Of a stretch of DNA of 64,000 nt, positions 46,562-59,473 are shown one piece after another. Source of the DNA: Bryopsis sp. KO-2023 (Eukaryota; Chlorophyta; Ulvophyceae; Bryopsidales; Bryopsidaceae); NCBI GenBank assembly GCA_030272585.1, contig BSYQ01000001.1, forward strand, positions 992,001 to 1,056,000, in the 5' to 3' direction. Under the pieces are notes generated by a model that saw nothing but the letters and a program-made list of their open reading frames with translations, was not told the DNA's origin and made no database searches. The first letter of the stretch is position 1. The number at the start of each line of letters is the position of its first letter. The translations under genes were made by a program, and so were the position numbers.

Positions 46562-49500
46562 ATGTTCAAGGTGAGCAATTTCATGCATTTTGAAATGCTG
46601 ATGATAATTTCAAGGGAAGGCTTTTCTTTTCTTTCTTGATTATTTTTTTCTTAAATCTAATGGTGTGGTGTGTGTGTGTTATGTTTTTACTTTTTCTCCC
46701 CACAAAAATAGCTGCCCTTGTTAAAGCCCCACTTGACGGGGAGCAATGGGGTTGAAGGCCGGAAATCCAAAGGAAAAAGAGATGCAAAGTATGCCATTAT
46801 TCTTTTCAATCAATTCCACCACATCATGTGTTTCTTTCAAACACCTCTTCACTTGTTTATGTAAGTCACATGCCATCACGTCTGACATGCAGGGCAACTG
46901 AGAATGGAAGCCCACAGGGTCCCCCAATCGAAACGAAATCATGGGAAGAACAAGCGGAGGAAGTCACTACAAATGCTAATCGAGAAAATTTCAGGAGCAA
47001 TGCCCTGTATGCTGAATTTAAGCTGAAGGATGCATTGAGCAAGTGCCATGCAGGGGATTCGTCGGACAACACTGAGAAACCTCATCGCCTCAGAACTGCT
47101 GTGTGCTGTCAGGTTGATACGTTATCCACACACTTCAAGGGGATGGTATAATTTAGGGTTTTACCCCCTGATCTCAAAACTATCCCCTTCATGCATCAGC
47201 ATGTTGAGAAAAATTGGGTGTTGTTTTCGCTTTGAATGAGTTGGACAGTGCTGGTATTTACTCTCAACATATTGATCAGAAAGTAAAGGTGTTTTATATA
47301 GATGCTTGGTGAACTGTCCAAGATGTGTGGGCTTTACAATGGAGTGATGGGAATCATCAGGGAAGAAATGGTGGGTACAAAAAAGCATTTCGAATTTTCT
47401 ACAAGATTGTTCCAAAAAATTGGCAGGAATTGAGACATCGAACAAAATAGTCACTCAATTTACAGTATTGCAAAACCCTTCTCTTTTTGCTCACTGCCTG
47501 GTTTCCTGTGTCTGCAGGTTAAGTCAATTTATAGCGATTACTACTTGTCTGGTGATGGTAGCTTGCTCTTTGAACAAGTGCCCTATTTCATCGTCGCAGA
47601 GAGATTAGCAAACGAAAAGGAGCGGATGTTGGAGGAAAAAGAAGTGTGGAAAAAAGACTTGCTAAGACGCCAGGTAGGGGGGGTCTGATTACGGTTCCTA
47701 TAGTGGGCTTTTTTTCCCTATGTGCTTTTTTCAATCATCCATCCAGGTCAAGGCACTCGGTTGGCACATTCATATTGCTTAAATAGAATCAAGTACTAGT
47801 GTCATTGCATCGGTAATAGGGGCATTCTTTCCAAGTTTTGATTTCATCTTTTCCGGTTGCGCATGTCCAGGCCATCATAGTTTTCCCGGGAAGCAGATAT
47901 TCGAGCTGAAGTTCAATGTTTTCTTTTAGGAGGACGTCGTTCGAATCGAGCAACAATTGGTGAGCCTACAAGAAGCATTCAAAAGAGCAGAGGAAGCAAA
48001 CAGAGAGCTCGATGGGAAAGTGCACGAAGCTGGCATCAAGGAGCGGAGGGCTGTGCTGGAATCCCAACTAGCGAAAACAGAACTCCTAAAATTGAGACAA
48101 GAGATCATGAAGCTGAATCAAAGCCTGGAATCGTCCAACGAAGAATGCACAAAGCTGAAGGTCTGGATGGAGTTTGGTGGAGGAAACCCTTTATAGCGTT
48201 GCATTCAGTATTGATACATTGTTTCAATCGACGACTGTTGGTCTATAATTGGTGAAATCCAGGAGTCAAACGAAGAAGCGAGAGCATCCCACCAGGAAGA
48301 TTTGAACAGCTTGGTGAAAAATCTGAAAGAATCTAAACAAGGGCTGTCCGAAGCTCAGGCTGCGTTGGTGGGAAAAGTTCCGAAAGAGGAGCTGGATGTT
48401 GCAGCAGCCAGGGTTGGCGCTTTGGAAAATGACTTGACCTTAGCCCAGCAAGAAATCCTCAAATTGCAGCATGTGACCGACAGAATGGGTTCCATGACGC
48501 CGAGGCCCAGATGGCAAGACATGGAATCCGTTCAAGATAACCAGGCAGGAATATCAACAACCTTAAAAATACAATACAGGCCCGTAGCACTTATTCACAC
48601 AGTTGACAGGGTATATAATTTTCATCCTCAATCCAGTATAGTTCCAAAATGACGAAAAAATCCTCGCAAAAATTTATTCTTCTGTTTGTTAGATCTCTGG
48701 GCCTTCCACTGAGATTGCATCCAAGCTGGCAGCCATTCTGGAGGAGAGGTCTGGGAAAGCCGAGGAGCTTTCAGAGTCGATGGCCCAGGCCGAAGCCATG
48801 CTTTTGCCCGAGGCCAAACTGGGAGTTCACAAACTATCAATGGTTGCAAATTCATCAGAATGTGAGATGGTGCCATGACAGTCATGCATTCACGTATTAA
48901 ATCCAACCTTGCTGGACCCAACAAAACCTTCATTGGACGATTTTGTGCGTTGCTAATTGGATCTTGAACTCCTTCGGGGTGAGATATGTGGTGTTGTGTG
49001 TGCAGTTTTTGTTACTGAAGCTGGAAAGGATGATGGCAAGGAGACGATAGAATATTCGCTTCCATTGGGAATCAGTTGCGATGTGCCCAGATATCTGAGA
49101 GCAAGTAAACCTGTTCGTTTGAGTAAAATGGACTCCAAGGAAGTGCTGTTCGTCCTGCGAGCGATTGCGAAGGTGTGTGCCAGTGAATGCCTTTCGCAAT
49201 ACCTCTTCCATGTACATTCGAATTCTCTATTTAATGATATAACGAGTTCTGCATGCAAATCACATGACCTCGTTTCTGAAACAGTTTGTGTGGGTGAATG
49301 CCAGCTTTGGGGTGGCCAAGGGAGTAGGGCGAATACACATTCTCTTCGGGACTGTATTTTGCCTTGCATGATGGAGATTCATGGAAACTTAAAGGGGGCA
49401 GTTTCTGGTGGATACAGTCTTCTACACAATTGCAATGTCCATGCCCAAGAAAGCACACAAATCACTCTCTTCCTGGGTGTAATTGAGGGTCGACTTCCAC

Positions 49501-50308
49501 AGAGCGCCTACCTCCAAATCGGAGATGCTTTGCTGGCTTTCGCGAAGGTCTTGGCAAGTCTGGGAAAGGCTAGGGATGCTGTTGCAGATGGTAGGAATTT
49601 TTCTATTCAAAAAAGGAAATACTGAGAGGACCTGTTCAAATTGGGTTCAGCATATGACTTCTTTCTTTCTTGCAATCTCTAGCTTTCATACATCTTGATG
49701 TGGAGTTTACCTTGTGTGTCTGGTTGCCAATAGGACGCATCCCAACTTCCACAATCATAGAGTGCATCCGAAGTCTATTCTCAGATTGGGGCCCATCAGA
49801 ACTTCAAGCTCTGATGGAGCTCCTCGATTCCTCCCTTACCAGCAAGACGATATTCCCAGCTGATCTAGTACTGAACGACGCACACATGACTCTGTGGCCA
49901 ACTCCCCCTGAGGAATTTGCTGCGATATTCGAATTCGTTGCTAAAATCTGCCTCAACAAACTTAGTGTTTGCGTGGAGTCCATCTCAACAGGATTGAGTC
50001 AAAGATCCACAAGGGAAGGTGGACAGGGGGATGGAATGATCGATCTAAGCGATGTCCAAGCCACGGTCAAGTCGCAGAATATTATAGACCCAGAGCTGAT
50101 ATACATCGGGATGAAGAAGTGGGTGGAAAATGACAATGTCAGAGGCAACCGGGTTCTGGTGGAGCCGCTGGTGGAGTACCTGAGGGTGCATTCAAACATC
50201 GAAATGGCTGGACTCTGTGATTTCAGGAAAGGAATGGAATTTTGCATGAAGCTGGGTGCGACTGACGCTGGTGAAGGATCTGTTGCTGCTCTGCCTGACA
50301 TGGCATGA
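46562..50308 (+). CDS. TSNAXIP1-like coiled-coil protein, probably ciliary/flagellar
   Basis: Ten exons join in phase: 46562-46570, 46712-46788, 46893-47112, 47302-47370, 47518-47673, 47930-48160, 48263-48610, 48693-48861, 49006-49590 and 49734-50308, giving 812 residues. The N-terminal block LRTAVCCQMLGELSKMCGLY followed by MVKSIYSDYYLSG resembles the TSNAXIP1 N-terminal domain. A long coiled coil follows (exons 5-7, Glu/Lys/Leu rich), then MTPRPRW, FFVTEAG...DVPRYLRA, and GGYSLLHNC...FLGVIEGRLPQSAYL, which match remembered TSNAXIP1 blocks in order. The family is linked to motile cilia and sperm. The 9-bp first exon, the donor after 48610 and the uninterrupted 585-bp exon 9 are the least certain parts; exon 9 could hide small in-frame introns. 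Confidence 0.65.
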
Positions 50309-50680
50309 ATCCTCTGTCTCAAATTTCATTTGTAGAACATTGGCACCCAAACAAAGGTTCATGGGGGGGATTCAAGTGGCATTCACTTTCTCAGCTACAG
50401 ATTCTCATGATTTCAATTCTGGTACTGACAGTAAGCCCAAGGTCCATCCAATTGACACATCCAGGAAAGCAAAGAGCAAGCTATATCTACATTTGGACTG
50501 GTACATACACTTTTCAGAGTCCATTGAAACTCGTTTCCCTTCGCATAAAAGGTCAAAGACTGCCAGTCTTTCATCTAGTACTAATATATTCCTGAGGTGT
50601 GATTTCAACCACTATTTACATCTGCCTGATGGTAGACGCATGAAAAAAAAAAAAATCAAATTGCGAGCCCCTGGGTGGGT

Positions 50681-51539
50681 TCACTTTGCTGCTGGTTGGG
50701 TTTCTTTGGCCACCCCTGTGGATCCAAATCCTCCAGTCCCTCTTTCCGTATCGTCCAGCTCTTCGACCTCTTCGACATCTGGCGTGTAGATTCTTTCGAG
50801 AATCAGCTGGGCAATGCGGTCGCCAGTTTTAACTTCAGAAACAAAAGCAAAGGAGCCATAATTTCTCGTTAGTAATGGAAATCATATACATGACTCTTGT
50901 CCTTTTTTTCCTCAAGCTCAGCATTTGACCAAGGATCAATGTTAATGCACAGCTACCCAAAACTTGTCAAGTTCAAAAAAGAAAAACAGAAACAGGGCTC
51001 TTTTCAGCAAAACTCCACTTCGTGCAAAGAGTTGTGGGTTTACCTTCAAACTCGGTGTCTGAGAAATTGAAAAGAATCACGCCAAGAGGACCCCGGTAAT
51101 CCTCGTCGATTACGCCTGCCCCAACGTCTATGAACTTCTTCAAGGCCAGGCCGGACCTCGGAGCAACCCTGCCATACGTCCCCGGGGGAATCGCAACCGA
51201 CAGGTCGGTCTTTATCAATGTCTTTCCTCGCGCAGGGACCGAACAATCCTCAGCACTGCAGCGACATCCAAAAACACACACTTGCAACGGCTATCGAGTC
51301 GACCAACAGTCAAAACCACGCAATCGAAGCATCTGGCGCTATGAAACCGACGACTTTCTTCTATACCTCGATAAATCGTAGCCAGCGGCTCTAGACGAGC
51401 CTCGCTGAGGAATGGTAGCGTTTTCTGACAGTCGCTTGACCCTCAGGGTTAACTGTTCGGGTGCTGGGGCCGATTTCCTTTTCTTTGTCTGTTGGTTAAC
51501 CGCTGCCAAGTCCGGGGCATTGTTCTCGACCAGGGCCAT
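50681..51539 (-). CDS. DUT: Deoxyuridine 5'-triphosphate nucleotidohydrolase (dUTPase)
   Basis: Three exons join in phase: 51539-51367, 51255-51044 and 50832-50681, giving 178 residues, normal for a eukaryotic trimeric dUTPase. The five motifs are visible: SRAAGYDL (motif 1), [12 protein letters not shown] (2), [20 protein letters not shown] (3), [15 protein letters not shown] (4) and the C-terminal [10 protein letters not shown] (5). The catalytic Asp and Tyr of motif 3 are present. It converts dUTP to dUMP and pyrophosphate, keeping uracil out of DNA and feeding dTMP synthesis. The first 35 residues are Lys/Pro/Gln-rich and could be a nuclear or organelle targeting tail. The coding frame stays open a few codons upstream of ATG 51539, so a 5' exon ending near 51590 is possible. 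It is divergent from the next gene, with about 400 bp between start codons. Confidence 0.95.
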
Positions 51540-51942
51540 TTTTCCTGCTTTCACCTTCGAGGATTTACGAACCTGTGGTGTGCGTCAAAACTAGACAGTC
51601 ACGAATCACTGGTTTCAAGCAAAGGAAAGAGGCAAAGGAAGACCCCTACAAACGATTCACAACGACGCGCAACTTAAGGAGAACAGCGTCAACCACCCCG
51701 CAAACGAAACGAACCTTTTTCGCTTTAGGCGGAGGCTTTGAACTGGAGCTCGTCGCAAATCGAGTGAAAGACAACCCAGTCCACAGGGATAAAATACGTT
51801 TGCATGCCATTGACCGCCAGAAACTTCATTCTGTATTTAATGAAGCCCAGGTGTGAAAGACAGACTGGGTGGGCAAAATTTTCGAATCCCACACCGTTCA
51901 AATCGAATGGGTTCTTGAGCTTCGCTTCCAAAAACAAAGAAA

Positions 51943-53515
51943 ATGGACGATTCTGTGTGGGATCAAACAGAGGAAGAATTTGACGACGCTGCTGATTACG
52001 TGCAGCATTGGGCGGCGCAAGGGGTGTTCCAGCCCGACACTCTCCTCCAGCTGTATGGCTTCTACAAGCAAGCCACAGTGGGCCCCTGCCCCCTGTCCAA
52101 ACCTTACATATGGCAAAGAGAAGCTCTAGCCAAGTGGTGAGTTTTCCCCTCCCTGCCAAAGAGGATTGGACATTAGCCATGAAACATAAACTTAACACTG
52201 AGGTTTGTTGGACCATGAAATTTCACATCCTGAAGCTGGATGAATAAAAAGATATCTGCGTCCCTCACCCTATCAGTGCTCATCCTCCCTGCAAAAAACC
52301 CATACCAGATCATGAAATCCATCGACCTGAAGCGGCTTTATTTGTAGGGCCGGGGCATTAACCAATTAGACCTTTGCATACTTTTTTTAAATTCTTTTTT
52401 TGGTTTAAAGCACTGCAATGTCGATGACTGTGGTAGGCATGTGTGGCAAGTGCTCGGAGATATGTCAAAAAGTGAAGCGCAGGGAGAATATGTGGAGTTA
52501 CTCTCTGCATGTCGACCAGACTGGCAAGATTGGACCCAAGAGAGTGGTGGTGGGCCAGCTGCTGGCCCGGTGTTCAGCAGGCCAGTTGAAGAAGGCACCG
52601 AACCTGCCGGTCAGTCAGGCACCAATGATGTGAGTGTCCTGGTGTTTTCAGAAAGGATGAACCTACTTCATAGTTTTGGAAGGGAAACAGGTTGTAGCAT
52701 AGTTTGGTGAAAGCGTTTGGTTTTGGTGTATCCCCAGAACGTCTTGAGCCATTGCTCAACATAGTTCGTTGCAGCAGTTTGACTTGGAAAAAAATCAACT
52801 AGCCTATTGCCGTCATGAACCCTCATTTCTCTATGAAAAAGGGTATCCACAGTCACTGTTACCTCATAATTCTTCGTGGGAAATGCATCGAAGCGATCGG
52901 TTGAAAAACGTAAAGTGTGGCCTCGATCCTTAGCTGCGTGTATTGTAGAGGATGTTGGGCGCCGATCATGATTTCCCTCCTGGTGAATTCAGAACCAGAT
53001 GGGTTTGTGCGGCCTTGCGATGAGGGGTGACACTGAGGGGGTGTCCCAACTGATCGAGAATGCCGAAAATCTGAATCAACTGGATGAAGAAGGCCGGACC
53101 GGATTGCACTGGGCAGCCGACAGAGCACATGTTGAAATTGTGAACCTGTTGCTCGAGGCTGGACTGGACCCCAATTTGCAAGACAAGGAAGGTCAAACGT
53201 CGCTACATTATGCGGCGTTGTGCGAGCATGAAGAGGTGATTTTGGGTTTCTACCAAGAATGTTGATGCGATTTGTCAAGGGCCAAGTGCTCCTTGTAGAG
53301 TTCCCTAGAAACATTTGAGCAAAGGCTCAAGAATACGGTGGAAAATTTTGTTGAAGTGTATTTTGCCTGTGATGCATGTTGACGGGATTCAGGTTGCGCA
53401 TATTTTGCTAAAATTTGGAGCAAAGAATGATGTGGAGGATGAGTGTGGGGACACTCCGCAAGATCTTGCACCAAAGGAGTGGGAATTCATGAAAGGAGGC
53501 GAGAAGCAGTGTTGA
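51943..53515 (+). CDS. Acyl-CoA-binding protein with ankyrin repeats (ACBD6/plant ACBP1-2 type)
   Basis: Four exons join in phase: 51943-52136, 52437-52629, 52993-53235 and 53393-53515, giving 250 residues. The acyl-CoA-binding domain is near the N-terminus: FDDAADYVQHWA, LYGFYKQATVGPC with the conserved YKQAT core, and ALAKW-HVWQVLGDMS across the first splice site. After a Gly/Pro linker, two to three ankyrin repeats follow (GRTGLHWAADRAHVEIVNLL, GQTSLHYAALCEHEE, then DECGDTPQDLA). This order matches ACBD6 and the soluble core of plant ACBP1/2. It binds long-chain acyl-CoA for transport or for membrane-lipid remodelling, with the ankyrin part as partner-binding surface. There is no N-terminal membrane anchor, so it is probably cytosolic. 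The 3' site at 52436 was chosen over 52410 because only it keeps phase. Confidence 0.92.
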
Positions 53516-53913
53516 CAATGATACAGTCACCACCATCGAAAGAATTGGAGTGATCAAGTTGGTCAAGTGTGGTGCTTTGCATTTGCTGTTTGAAAGTGGT
53601 GGATGGTGGCAAGGCAGGATTCTGTGATTCTGTAATTAGGATGGAAAATGGGGGGAAAGGTGTTGCATGTTGTTTTGTGATGAATTTTGGGTGTAATGGA
53701 GTTGGTTTTTCTGGGGGTGAGTGGGAGGGTCTCTGTCAACACCAACCAGCACAAGGACACGTTGGGTTTCTTGTTCAGATTCTGCGATTCACAGGCTGTG
53801 TTCTGAGCGAGTGTGTGTGGTTGAAAGAGACGTTACAGTGGAATCCTGCTCATTGGAGCTGAATTGCTACATACTCTCTGCAAGGTTTGAATGCACTCAG
53901 GACCTACACAGTA

Positions 53914-56900
53914 ATGAACTTCAATCGCAAAAGTGGCGTGAGGCTGGGGGGCGCCTCAAAGAAAGAAACCTCCAAGTGAGACTGCTCTCTGAACCCACAC
54001 AGCTCACATCCAAACACTCGAAAGTTTCTGAAGTGGCGTTGGGGGTCGTGCACAGGGACGAGCTCGTGAAACAAGTGCACCTCGAAAGAAAACTAAGAGC
54101 CAAACACCGGGAGCAAACTGCTGCAGCAGAACTCATTCAGAGGTTTTGGCGAGGACATGCGCTGCGCAAGCGCTTCGGTGAACAGCGATTTGTGGGCTGG
54201 GTGGAGAGATTTGGCCCAATCGCTGCTAACCAAGAAGCCAAGGTTTCTGCGAAGCAAATCGCAGGTTTTAACTTGATGTACTAATTCTGGGAATACACAT
54301 GCTGTCTCAAGATCAGGATACATCAATGGATGAATGGATGTTTAGGAGAAGCAAAAAATATACATCTTATGTTTCTGGCATGGATCACTTCATAGTCTTG
54401 CCTAACAGGACCCTTCAGAAATTTGCCCAGAGCAAATTCATCATTGTAACTCTACCAGAAATATGATCAAGAATGTTAAGATAGCCCCAACTGGACACAC
54501 ACAAGCTAAACACTTTAAGCATCAGGCACCTTTTTGTTGTGACTGGAAAGTGTCCGATGGAGTCAAAACGATTCCAAGAGTGTGAATATCGATTGGGCCC
54601 TGTTGCATAGATGAGATCATTCCGGTGGCGCTGCAAGCGGTCATGCCATTGTGCTCTTGTATCCGTGATAAAATCAAAAATGGAGCACCTCTCTCGAAAG
54701 CCCTCGTCGTCGATCCAGCAGTCATTCGTGGTGCGCTCACCATCTTGCTGAGAAGCATAGCGTCCAAGGATCTGGCCACAAACTATTGTGCATTGGCTGT
54801 CTCTGATCGAAAGGTATGCTTTTCTTTTATCAATATTGAAACATTGCAAGAGATAGTGCCCATCTCGCGTAAAGAATAATTACACCGGGCTGACAGGCAT
54901 TTGATCTACGAACAGGAGCTGGCATTCTCCTTTCCAAGTGATGCTGAGGCCATAATTTCTTCCTGTTGTTTGAATCGAATGGAATGTGGCCTATTGATAA
55001 GATGCTGTGTGTCTGTGACTTGCAGGGGAGCTGGTTGGGTCAATGTGAACGACTGGTGATGATGTGCTCCGCAGTTCTAGGCAGTCCGACATTAATGAGT
55101 GACCCTTTGCTGCAAGCAGCATCTGCTCAGGCACTCTTAAAATTAACAGACCAATCCATGTGGAAATGCTTCCCTCAAGGTACAACTTGGAAAGTTGCAG
55201 CGATCGTTTCAAATTTGGGTGAATTACGTCGTAAGAGTTTTTTTGTTTTTTTTTCTGTTACAGGTTCTGAGGAGAAAGCTAGACTGGAACAAGACAATAT
55301 AGATGTGGCACTGAACGCATGCCGATTTGTTTTCATGGGGCTGAAGAGACTGCTGTTGAACGAGCAACAAGGGCTGGGTTGGCAAGCCGGGGCGGTTTCC
55401 GTGAGTGAGTTTTTATTCAGTGGTGTCGATCTTGTGTCAGTCTAGCGCAGCAATTTCTAAGAAGCTGCTGGGAACTTGCCTCTGTCTGCAATAGCTTTGT
55501 TCTCGACATTTCTGACGATTTTCCGAAGAATTGACAAGACATGTACCTCATAGTGACTAAGAGACACAACCGAGAAAAATGTCCAAAAATAGATATAATG
55601 ATAAAATTGTTGATGGATGTCGCGTTTAGGCTGAAAGGTGTGTGATGTGCAGGTCAAGTGATTGAATGGGTATCTTCTGCAGCTGTATTGCTGCTGGGAG
55701 GTGGTGTGGATACCTCTCCAACCAGAGAGTTTGTTTCACTCATCCTGTCGGTCCCCGAGTTGTGGCTGACCTTGTCAAAAAATCTCCGACCTGTGAAATT
55801 GTCAGCGCTCAAGGTAACATCGAGTCAACAGCGTTGTTAATTGCCATATTAATTTGGTGGTTTGATGTCGGTTTGGGAAAGTGTATGAAAATTGTAAATC
55901 TTCTTTCTTTCTGCGATGGTCTGTCATGCTTGGTTGAGAAAGAGTGACCCTCCAGGGTGGTGAGACTTTGTTCATTGTTCCATCCAGGGCCCCCTTTCAG
56001 AGATCCAGTTTTCACTCTTATGCAGTGCCACGAGCCTCAAGTGGACCTCAGCAGTTGACCAAGTTTGGGCAGCAGCAAACATTTCTAGTCTTGTGGCTGG
56101 CCCCTATCACGAAAGGAAACTAGAGAACAGCCAAACCGTGAGATTTCTGGTCAGGGCTCCAGAGCTGGACAATCCCAAGAATGCAACAGAGTATGTAAGA
56201 AACATAACCTTCATTCTACAGCGGGCTGTGGAGTTGGCCAGAAAAGAAAGAGTGGATCCGAAGCGTTGGTGTGATGCTGTGGGGGGGCTCAAGCTGTGGT
56301 CTGAGCGGACTCATCTGCTCCAATTACTGGAAAGCCTGGAGAAGGGAAATGTGGGGCTAGATATGCTCTCTGACCTGTATTGGGTGCTCCTCCATAGGTA
56401 GGTCTACTGGCGGTTTTGATGGCTTGGAAAACCAAGAAGATGAGAACTTGATGTTGTTCGTGTCTTTGTTATGCTCCAGCCTTCCGTCTGTCGTGCCGTC
56501 CCAGGCTGGAGGGATGTCGTTACCGTTTCTGAACATGCTGGCCTTCACCCCATCTTTTCTCCCCAAGGTTTGGAATTGGATGGCCATGAACCTGCGGGTG
56601 CCCCTGGAAGCCCCCTTTGATGCTACTCGTGGCTGGATGATAGAAAGCGTGCAACATGGGTTCAGTAGCCTGGAGCCATCACGTGCTCATGTTCTAGGAA
56701 TCTTCTGCCAGGTGAAAATCGTTGCGGAGGATTTCTTTGGGCATTCTCCACTGACTTTTGACATATGATGACCTGACTAGACTTCTGCATTTGTGGTTAT
56801 TAAATGCCACCGCAGTCGAAGTTTTCCCGTATTGGTTTTTTTGTTTCAGGTTCGATGTTGAGACTGTTAATAATGCTCCTCTCAGGCTTATGCACATCTA

Positions 56901-59473
56901 CTGCTGGTACTGGACGACGAGGATTTCCATGACAAACAGCAGCTTCTCACTTTGGGTCAAAACCGAGCGATCGCAGCCACGCTGAACAACCTGGTTTTTT
57001 TCACTCATTGCCCTCCAGAGGACCGACCAACTACCTCTGAGGAATCCGGTCAAAAAAATCGTGGTGATCATGTGAATGTCCTAGCAGAGCAGGTGCCACT
57101 GCTGTTGAGGAGGTTGTACGAACGAGATGCCAGAAGAAGTTTCTGTCGGTCTGCCTTGTGGCTGGGCCCTTACTCGAAAGATGGGGGTGCTAATGGGAGA
57201 ACCAATTTCTTGGCAGCTTCAGTTGTCCAAGCATTGCTCAACAGAACATCGGGTGAGACCTTTTTCTGATTTATTATATTCTTTATTGATTGTTTGTTTG
57301 TCTTTTTCCTGAACCTAGTGACTTCAGTGTTTAGTGGGTTTTATTTTTATTTTTTTTATTAACCAGAGGCTGTTTAGCAGAAAAGATTATGCCAGTGTTT
57401 GAAATAAGTGTCCTGTTAGGTAGGGTGGATTCTGAACCGAGCGTCACTGCTAGCAGAGCCGTCGGTTTGGCAAATGTCCTGCTGTGTGCTCCACAAAGCG
57501 TGCCCTTCAAGGAACGGGTCGAAGTTTTTAGAGGCCTGATCCAAGCTGATCGAGATGCAAACCGATGGGACTTGCCACCCATCGAAGGTGGCCCAGCACC
57601 CATTAAGGTTCGTTTTTTTGTTTTCCTTCATTTTGTTTCCCCTCTCCAATGACATAAGGAAAAACTTTATTCGGACAACAGGAGTTATAAGACCCCCTCC
57701 CTATGGTTTATTCACATACGGGTCAATCAGTTTGGCCAAGAGCAGATTTCGTGAACCTAATTTATCTATCCCTAGTTCGATTGATTGCAGGTAACAATCC
57801 GAAGGAGCCAGCTCTTCGGCGACGCTTTGGGGGCTTTGCCTCAAATCGGACCCCGACTAAGGGGCAGGCTGATGGTTACATTTGTTGATGAACATGGGTT
57901 AGAAGAGCCTGGCATGGACTTGGGTGGCCTGATGAATGAGCTGGTCGAAGAAATCATGAAAGCTGGGCTTAATCCGGATGCAGGGCTGTTTCAAGGGAAT
58001 GCTGATGGTTTGTTGTACCCAAGTCCGCTGGCCGAGCAGCTTCCTTATGGCTTCCAGATGCTCAAATTTCTGGGTGGGTCTGCAAGACAAAACAAACCAA
58101 CAAACAGAAAGAATCCTGTGGAGCACTGCGATGATGTCTGTTTTCTTTTATTGCAGGACTCATCCTTGGGAAAGCCATGTACGAAGGCATGCTGTTGGAC
58201 ATTCCTTTGGCACCGTTTTTCCTTCTCCGGTTGCAAGGCCGAACGCTGATGTTTGATGACCTGTCCAGCCTGGACCCAGACCTTCACAGAAGTCTTCTTC
58301 AGGTGAAAAACTGAACCTCTGGCTTTTTATCCAGCCCCCTCTGTCTCACAGAAAAACACAGGCTGTGTCTGGAATATTTCAAATATCCTGAATTACGTTG
58401 TAGGTCAAGCATTTTGATGGAGATGCTGGGGACCTTGGGCTGGATTTTACTGTGGAGGCTGACTTGCTGGGAAAGGTGGTGGTAGAAGAGCTCGTTGGTG
58501 GGGGCTCCGATCGACCGGTCACCAACGAAAACAAGCTGCAGTATGTTCACTTGATGGCTGACTGGCATGTCAACAAGAAAGTGGGAAGACCGGCGCAAGC
58601 TTTTGCAGCAGGAATGGGAGAAGTGATACCTCTTCCCTGGCTAAGGTGGCACTCTCTCTTTGTGTTGTTATGTCTGTTTTTTGGGGGGGAACCACGTTCT
58701 TGTTGTCATGACTCCCTCAATGCTGGTATTTGGGGCTTCAATTCACTAAACAGTTTTTACTTTCGGAGGAGAAGGGTGGAGGGGGAGAAATTCCAGCCTC
58801 ACTTCTCCAGAATCTGTTATGTGGCTTGTGGTGTTGGTTAAGATCTGTTTGGTTTACGATTGGAACAGGTTGTTCAGCCCAAAAGAGTTGAATTTTCTTC
58901 TGAGCGGTGGAGAGGGTGTGGACATTGATTGCAAGGACTTGCAAGCGCACACAAAGTACAGCGGAGGTTACTCAGACTCCAGCCCAGCCGTGAAACTGTT
59001 CTGGAGAGTTTTCTCCTCATTGAGTCCCAGCGAAAGATCTGCGTTCCTGAAATTCGCAACCGCCTGTAGTCGACCACCGCTGGGTGGATTTAAGCATCTA
59101 CAACCGCCCTTAACAATCCACAAGGTAAGGTTTCCCTGTCCTAGCAGCAGTCACACCACACCTCTTGATTTTCCCAGTGTATGCATTTGTTGGCGTAGGA
59201 TATCCAACAATGGGAAAATAAAGTGGGGCCAAACAAGAATGTCTGCTGTTGTAAATAGCAGTGCAGTCATCAGTTCTTGCTTGCCATCCTTTTCTACAGG
59301 TCGATTGTGGTGCCTCCCCCTTGGCTCTTTTCGGAGGCAAAGATGTGGAGCTGTTGCCATCTGCATCCACATGCTACAACATGTTGAAATTACCTAATTA
59401 TAGACGGGGTTCAACCTTGAAAAAAAAATTGCTCCTTGCCATTGAATCCAACACAGGATTTGGCTTATCATAA
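53914..59473 (+). CDS. HECT-type E3 ubiquitin ligase, UPL7-like (UBE3B/UBE3C group)
   Basis: At least fifteen exons: 53914-53975, 54056-54264, 54611-54813, 55026-55179, 55264-55400, 55653-55813, 55988-56397, 56480-56711, 56886-57252, 57420-57607, 57791-58073, 58157-58302, 58404-58645, 58869-59124 and 59300-59473, giving about 1,074 residues (Arabidopsis UPL7 is 1,142). The start [20 protein letters not shown] matches the VSLRGASAKE-type N-terminus. An IQ-like helix follows ([19 protein letters not shown]). The HECT domain fills exons 10-15: [66 protein letters not shown] and [13 protein letters not shown], which holds the catalytic Cys. The join 55400 to 55653 does not keep phase, so a small exon is missing or a site is wrong between them. 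All other joins are in phase. It should ubiquitinate substrates in cytosol or nucleus; calmodulin binding via the IQ motif is inferred. Confidence 0.9.
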
